The notes beneath the pieces were generated by a model. That model saw only the letters and a program-made list of their open reading frames with translations, was not told the origin of the DNA and did not search any database. Source: Planctomyces sp. SH-PL62 (lineage in GTDB: Bacteria > Planctomycetota > Planctomycetia > Planctomycetales > Planctomycetaceae). From it: DNA of 53,197 nt. Where the stretch lies: NCBI GenBank assembly GCA_945905295.1, contig CAMDPX010000016.1, positions 1 through 53,197 on the forward strand. The letters are read 5' to 3'. Within the stretch, counting starts at the first letter, position 1, and every line of letters begins with the position of its first letter. The translations under genes and the position numbers were made by a program. This document shows, in pieces, positions 50,086-53,197 of this stretch.

Positions 50086-52923
50086 TTACTCCACGTACAA
50101 GAACTCGTTCTGACAGAACAAGGTTTGGCAGTAGCTTTGCCATGCCGACAGTCGCCGGTCGGCTTCCGGGCGGGCTTGAGTGATTTGGGCCAACAGGTAG
50201 GCATCAAGGAACGCGCGGGCTTGTGCCAACTCGTTCGGGGTCAGCGGTCGACCGAAGGCGAGTTCGTTGGCGCGTTGCAGGCGCTGTTCGTCGGTCGCCT
50301 TGTCGTCCGAGAGCAATCGCTGAGCGAGATGCCGGGATTGCTCGCGCACGAATGGGCTGTTGAGCAAGAAGAGCGACTGCGACGGGACGGTCGTGTCGTT
50401 TCGCAGAGCGGTCACGCCGTTGGGATCGGCCGCATCGAACAGGGCCAGCACGTCGGGCAGAATGTTGCGAACGATCGGCAGGTAAACGCTGCGCTTTGAA
50501 AACTCGGTGTAGAACGGATGATCGGCCTGCATCCGATTCGGAGCGAAGCCGCGCTTCTCGTCCTGAACCTCAGCCTCCTTCCACAGGATCGTTGCGGACT
50601 CATCAGCGCCCGGTTTGTGATCGAGCTTGCCGCTGACCGTGAGCACCGCGTCGCGCAACTCTTCGGCGGAAAGTCTGCGGCGCGGGAACGATGACAGCCA
50701 GCGGTGGTCAGGGTCTGGCTGCACTCGCTGCTGATAAGTCGAACTCAGGCAAATCAAGCGGTGCATCGCCTTCATGCTCCAACCACTCTCGACGAATCGC
50801 GAGGCGAGCCAATCGAGCAACTCGGGATGCGATGGGCGTTCGCCGCGCATGCCGAAGTTGTCGCTCGTTGCCACCAAGCCCTTTCCGAAGTGATGCTGCC
50901 ACAGCCGATTGACCATCACCCGCGCAGTCAGCGGGTTATGCTTGCTGGCGATCCACTGAGCGAGTTCCAACCGGCCGCTCATTGAGATCGACCCGGCGAG
51001 CGGGGCGGCGTCAGCCCCCCGGTTTGCTGTTGTTGCGACATCGGACCGGGGGGCTAACGCCGCCCCGCTCGCCTGTTGAGAGACGACTTGCACGAATCCG
51101 CGCGGCACGACTTGTCCCAGCGTGAAGCGGTTGCCGCGCAGATGGACGCGCAGGTTTCGCGGCGTTGTTTCCTTCGGGGCCATGACCATGAACGGCTTCT
51201 CGCCCGGCGCTTCAAACAGCGGGAATTCCCACCACATCGACGAGTTGCGAGCCTCGTCTTTGAATGGCTCGGTGCTGCGGAAGATTCCGGCCAGAGCGTA
51301 GTAATCGACCGCTCGAATCGCGTCGAACTTGTGGTCGTGACATCGAGCACACGCGATCGTCAGTCCCAAGAACGCTCGGCCGGTCACGTCGATTTGATCG
51401 TCCACGATGTCGAGCCGCGATTGTTCCTTATCGGTTTCGGCGAGCGCCTTCGGGCCGACCATCAGATAACCGGTCGCAGTCATTCGCCGAATGCGTGCGC
51501 TCATGTCGTCCGTCGGCGGCAGCAAGTCCCCCGCGAGTTGCTCGACGATGAACTGGTCATACGGCAGATCGCGGTTGAAGGCGTCGATGACGTAGTTGCG
51601 ATATCGCCAAGCAAATCGCATCACGGCGTTCGCATCGTTGGCCGTACTCTCCGCATACCGCACGACGTCCAGCCAATGCCTCCCCCAACGTTCGCCGTAG
51701 TGCGGCGAATCGAGCAACCGATTCACGACCGTCTCGAACGCCTGCGGCGATTCGTCTTTCAAGAACGCGGCGATCTCTTCCGGCGAGGGTGGCAAGCCGA
51801 TGAGGTCGAACGTCACTCGGCGAATCAGCGTCCGCTTGTCGGCCGGTGATGCCAGAGTCATCCCCTGCTCTTCCAGCTTGGCGAGCAGGAAGCGATCGAG
51901 CGGTGACTTGATCTGCGCGACATTCTTCACATTGGGTGGAGCCGCATCTTTGACCGGCTGATAGGCCCAGAAGCTGGTCTCTTCCGGAGTGAACGTGGCT
52001 CGTGTCGCGGCCACTTGCGACGCCAGCACGATGGCGAACTTGTCGGCGAGATGGCCTTCGACCGCGTGCCGCTCGGCATCGGACAGAGCTTTGTTGTAGA
52101 CGATGACTTCGCCGACATCGCCGCGAAAGCTGCCGGACCAACTCAACGCTTTGCCCATGTGCGCGCCGATGTCGGCTCGATGCTGAATGTCGGGCACGGT
52201 GTCACGCCCTTCGAGCGGTGCGTCGGCCGACTTGTTGGCCAGCTCGCCATTGATGAAGAAACGGGTCGTGCTGCGGATCGAACCGGGCCGCTTCGTGACA
52301 CTGAGGATGATCGACTTCCCGTACAACGGTTTGAACGAGCCGGCTCCAAGCGAAGCGTCGTGATTCCAGCCTCCGGCGAAGTGCAGCGCGTGATCTTCAC
52401 CGCGATTGATCTGCACGAGCGCGGCCAACGGCTTGCCAGGATCGACCGCAGGATTCGCCGGGTTGCCGATGCCGATCACACCGTCGTGCGGCGGCTGAGC
52501 GTCGTGCGGTTGCAGGTTGATGACGAGCAGCATCGTCAATTCCGCATCGCCCTGAATTGCGACCGGGTTGTGTGGCGATGCGGCCAATCCCGTTGTCGGA
52601 TCGAACCGCACGGCGGGCCGGCGTTGCAACGTGCTCTCTTTGGCAAACTTCGCCGGCATCCCGACCCCGTCGCGGCGAACGCCTTTCGTCGCGGAGAAGT
52701 CGCGACCGTGACCACTCTGGTCGGGCCAAACGAAGACGGACTCCCCTTCAGCCAGCGCCAGGTCATCGGCTCGCAGCCAGAGTTGCAATGACTTCGCCAA
52801 GTCGCCTGCGCTGGGGTTCAACGGAGATTGGTCTTGTCCGCTGGCGATATCGACAAGGCATCCCACTTGAGCGATCAGGAACGCGACGACATTCAGAACC
52901 AGTGCCCGAGGCGGAACTCGCAT
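50086..52923 (-). CDS. LamG-like/DUF1549/DUF1553 exported protein (set 2)
   Basis: A 945-residue protein with a signal peptide (about 1-29). A concanavalin/LamG-like domain (about 40-315; LQLWLRADDLAL, GDVGEVIVYNKALSDAE) is followed by DUF1549 (about 345-560) with CARCHDHKFD, a heme-like CxxCH, and DUF1553 (about 640-930; ARVMVNRLWQHHFGKGLV, HPELLDWLASRFVESGWS). Residues encoded by 50996-51072 (QASGAALAPRSDVATTANRG and following) are an in-frame inverted repeat in the linker before DUF1553. GGAG nine bases before ATG 52923 supports the start. Probably co-transcribed with the DUF1501 gene. The LamG domain suggests carbohydrate or surface binding. Confidence 0.9.
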   Translation of the reverse strand: MRVPPRALVLNVVAFLIAQVGCLVDIASGQDQSPLNPSAGDLAKSLQLWLRADDLALAEGESVFVWPDQSGHGRDFSATKGVRRDGVGMPAKFAKESTLQRRPAVRFDPTTGLAASPHNPVAIQGDAELTMLLVINLQPHDAQPPHDGVIGIGNPANPAVDPGKPLAALVQINRGEDHALHFAGGWNHDASLGAGSFKPLYGKSIILSVTKRPGSIRSTTRFFINGELANKSADAPLEGRDTVPDIQHRADIGAHMGKALSWSGSFRGDVGEVIVYNKALSDAERHAVEGHLADKFAIVLASQVAATRATFTPEETSFWAYQPVKDAAPPNVKNVAQIKSPLDRFLLAKLEEQGMTLASPADKRTLIRRVTFDLIGLPPSPEEIAAFLKDESPQAFETVVNRLLDSPHYGERWGRHWLDVVRYAESTANDANAVMRFAWRYRNYVIDAFNRDLPYDQFIVEQLAGDLLPPTDDMSARIRRMTATGYLMVGPKALAETDKEQSRLDIVDDQIDVTGRAFLGLTIACARCHDHKFDAIRAVDYYALAGIFRSTEPFKDEARNSSMWWEFPLFEAPGEKPFMVMAPKETTPRNLRVHLRGNRFTLGQVVPRGFVQVVSQQASGAALAPRSDVATTANRGADAAPLAGSISMSGRLELAQWIASKHNPLTARVMVNRLWQHHFGKGLVATSDNFGMRGERPSHPELLDWLASRFVESGWSMKAMHRLICLSSTYQQRVQPDPDHRWLSSFPRRRLSAEELRDAVLTVSGKLDHKPGADESATILWKEAEVQDEKRGFAPNRMQADHPFYTEFSKRSVYLPIVRNILPDVLALFDAADPNGVTALRNDTTVPSQSLFLLNSPFVREQSRHLAQRLLSDDKATDEQRLQRANELAFGRPLTPNELAQARAFLDAYLLAQITQARPEADRRLSAWQSYCQTLFCQNEFLYVE
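50996..51072. repeat. Inverted repeat, GCGAGCGGGG...CCCCCCGGT family, inside a coding region
   Basis: 28-base arms (50996-51023 and 51045-51072) with one mismatch around a 21-base spacer. It is read in frame within the DUF1549/DUF1553 gene and is the second copy of the murJ element family. Confidence 0.93.
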
Positions 52924-53149
52924 ATCCGGGACTCCTGCGGCGTTCGACCGCCTTAATGGAACCAGTGCCGTTCGCTGTCGCCTGACCAAATTACAGTGGC
53001 GGAGCAGCTTCGCAAAGCGAGAGGATTCGTCGTGTGAGGATGAATGCTAATCATCACACGACAAGCGGGCGGGACGAATTGGCGAGCGGGCGGCGTCAGA
53101 ATGTTTCACAACTTCGGGGTGCGAGTAACGTAGACGAGTCGCAGGAATT
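52924..53149. other. Upstream region of the LamG/DUF1549 gene; no gene seen
   Basis: Contains the GGAG ribosome-binding site and presumably the promoter. No further gene is visible before the window end. Confidence 0.4.
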
Positions 53150-53197
53150 AGCCGCGCGGCGCTAGGCCCGGTTCATGCGGTGTAACCGGGGCTAGCG
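53150..53197. repeat. Inverted repeat, AGCCGCGCGGCGCTAG family, cut by the window end
   Basis: It matches the 19133-19190 element through the spacer TTCATGCGGTGTAA and into the right arm, where the window stops. Confidence 0.9.

Noticed and set aside
1-53197. CRISPR array, tRNA, rRNA, integrase or prophage genes
   Set aside because: I looked for regular direct-repeat/spacer spacing, tRNA-like cloverleafs and phage or integrase motifs and found none; the repeats present are inverted and irregularly spaced.

Overview
This 53 kb window looks like chromosomal DNA of a planctomycete, probably of the Planctomycetales. The evidence is two DUF1549/DUF1553 plus DUF1501 gene sets, an RTX-type surface protein with an N-terminal LEDR..P motif, secreted proteins with Tat-type RR signals, zinc-ribbon membrane proteins, high GC, and a very high density of short inverted repeats. 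I see no rRNA, tRNA, CRISPR array, prophage or transposase gene.

Layout. 114-4239 (minus): murE-murF-mraY, cytoplasmic and membrane steps of peptidoglycan synthesis; MurE carries the DNPR signature of meso-diaminopimelate ligases. 4739-6481 (plus): an alpha/beta hydrolase and two tatA-type genes. 6567-11086 (minus): a CstA-type transporter and a large RTX-repeat protein. 11509-16666: a small unknown protein, an MGMT-fold-like DNA-binding protein, an enolase-superfamily dehydratase, a D-2-hydroxyacid dehydrogenase and a PLP decarboxylase. 16958-19115: a flippase-like UPF0104 membrane protein and a polyprenyl-phosphate-type glycosyltransferase. 19385-22989: a TonB-type protein, then a cobalamin riboswitch and a BtuB-like receptor. 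23152-26292: a large GT-C-like/TPR membrane protein. 26390-30011 (minus): a thioredoxin-like protein, an exported methyltransferase, an MpaA-like M14 peptidase and a membrane protein. 30405-33935 (minus): murJ, a small unknown, and an M24-fold protein that seems to have lost its metal ligands. 34381-38329: a Cys-rich lipoprotein, a DUF2071 protein, an esterase and a nucleoside transporter. 38439-41637: DUF167, tsaE, mtnA and tatC. 41941-52923 (minus): a zinc-ribbon membrane protein and two DUF1501/DUF1549-DUF1553 sets, one split by a vapBC-type toxin-antitoxin pair.

The most notable signal is not a gene. About 32 inverted-repeat elements of several families sit in 53 kb, about one per 1.7 kb. 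Many have a REP-like design, a GTAG or GTGG tetranucleotide followed by a hairpin, usually as a head-to-head pair. Others share GGGGTC...GACCCC ends. They are not confined to intergenic DNA. They supply start codons (mtnA, a DUF1501 gene), stop codons and C-terminal residues (murF, tsaE, mtnA, DUF2071, the esterase, UPF0104), and in-frame protein segments (MurJ N-terminus, the linker between DUF1549 and DUF1553, UPF0104). This resembles the protein-embedded palindromic elements described in Rickettsia, and it is the best candidate here for an under-described system.
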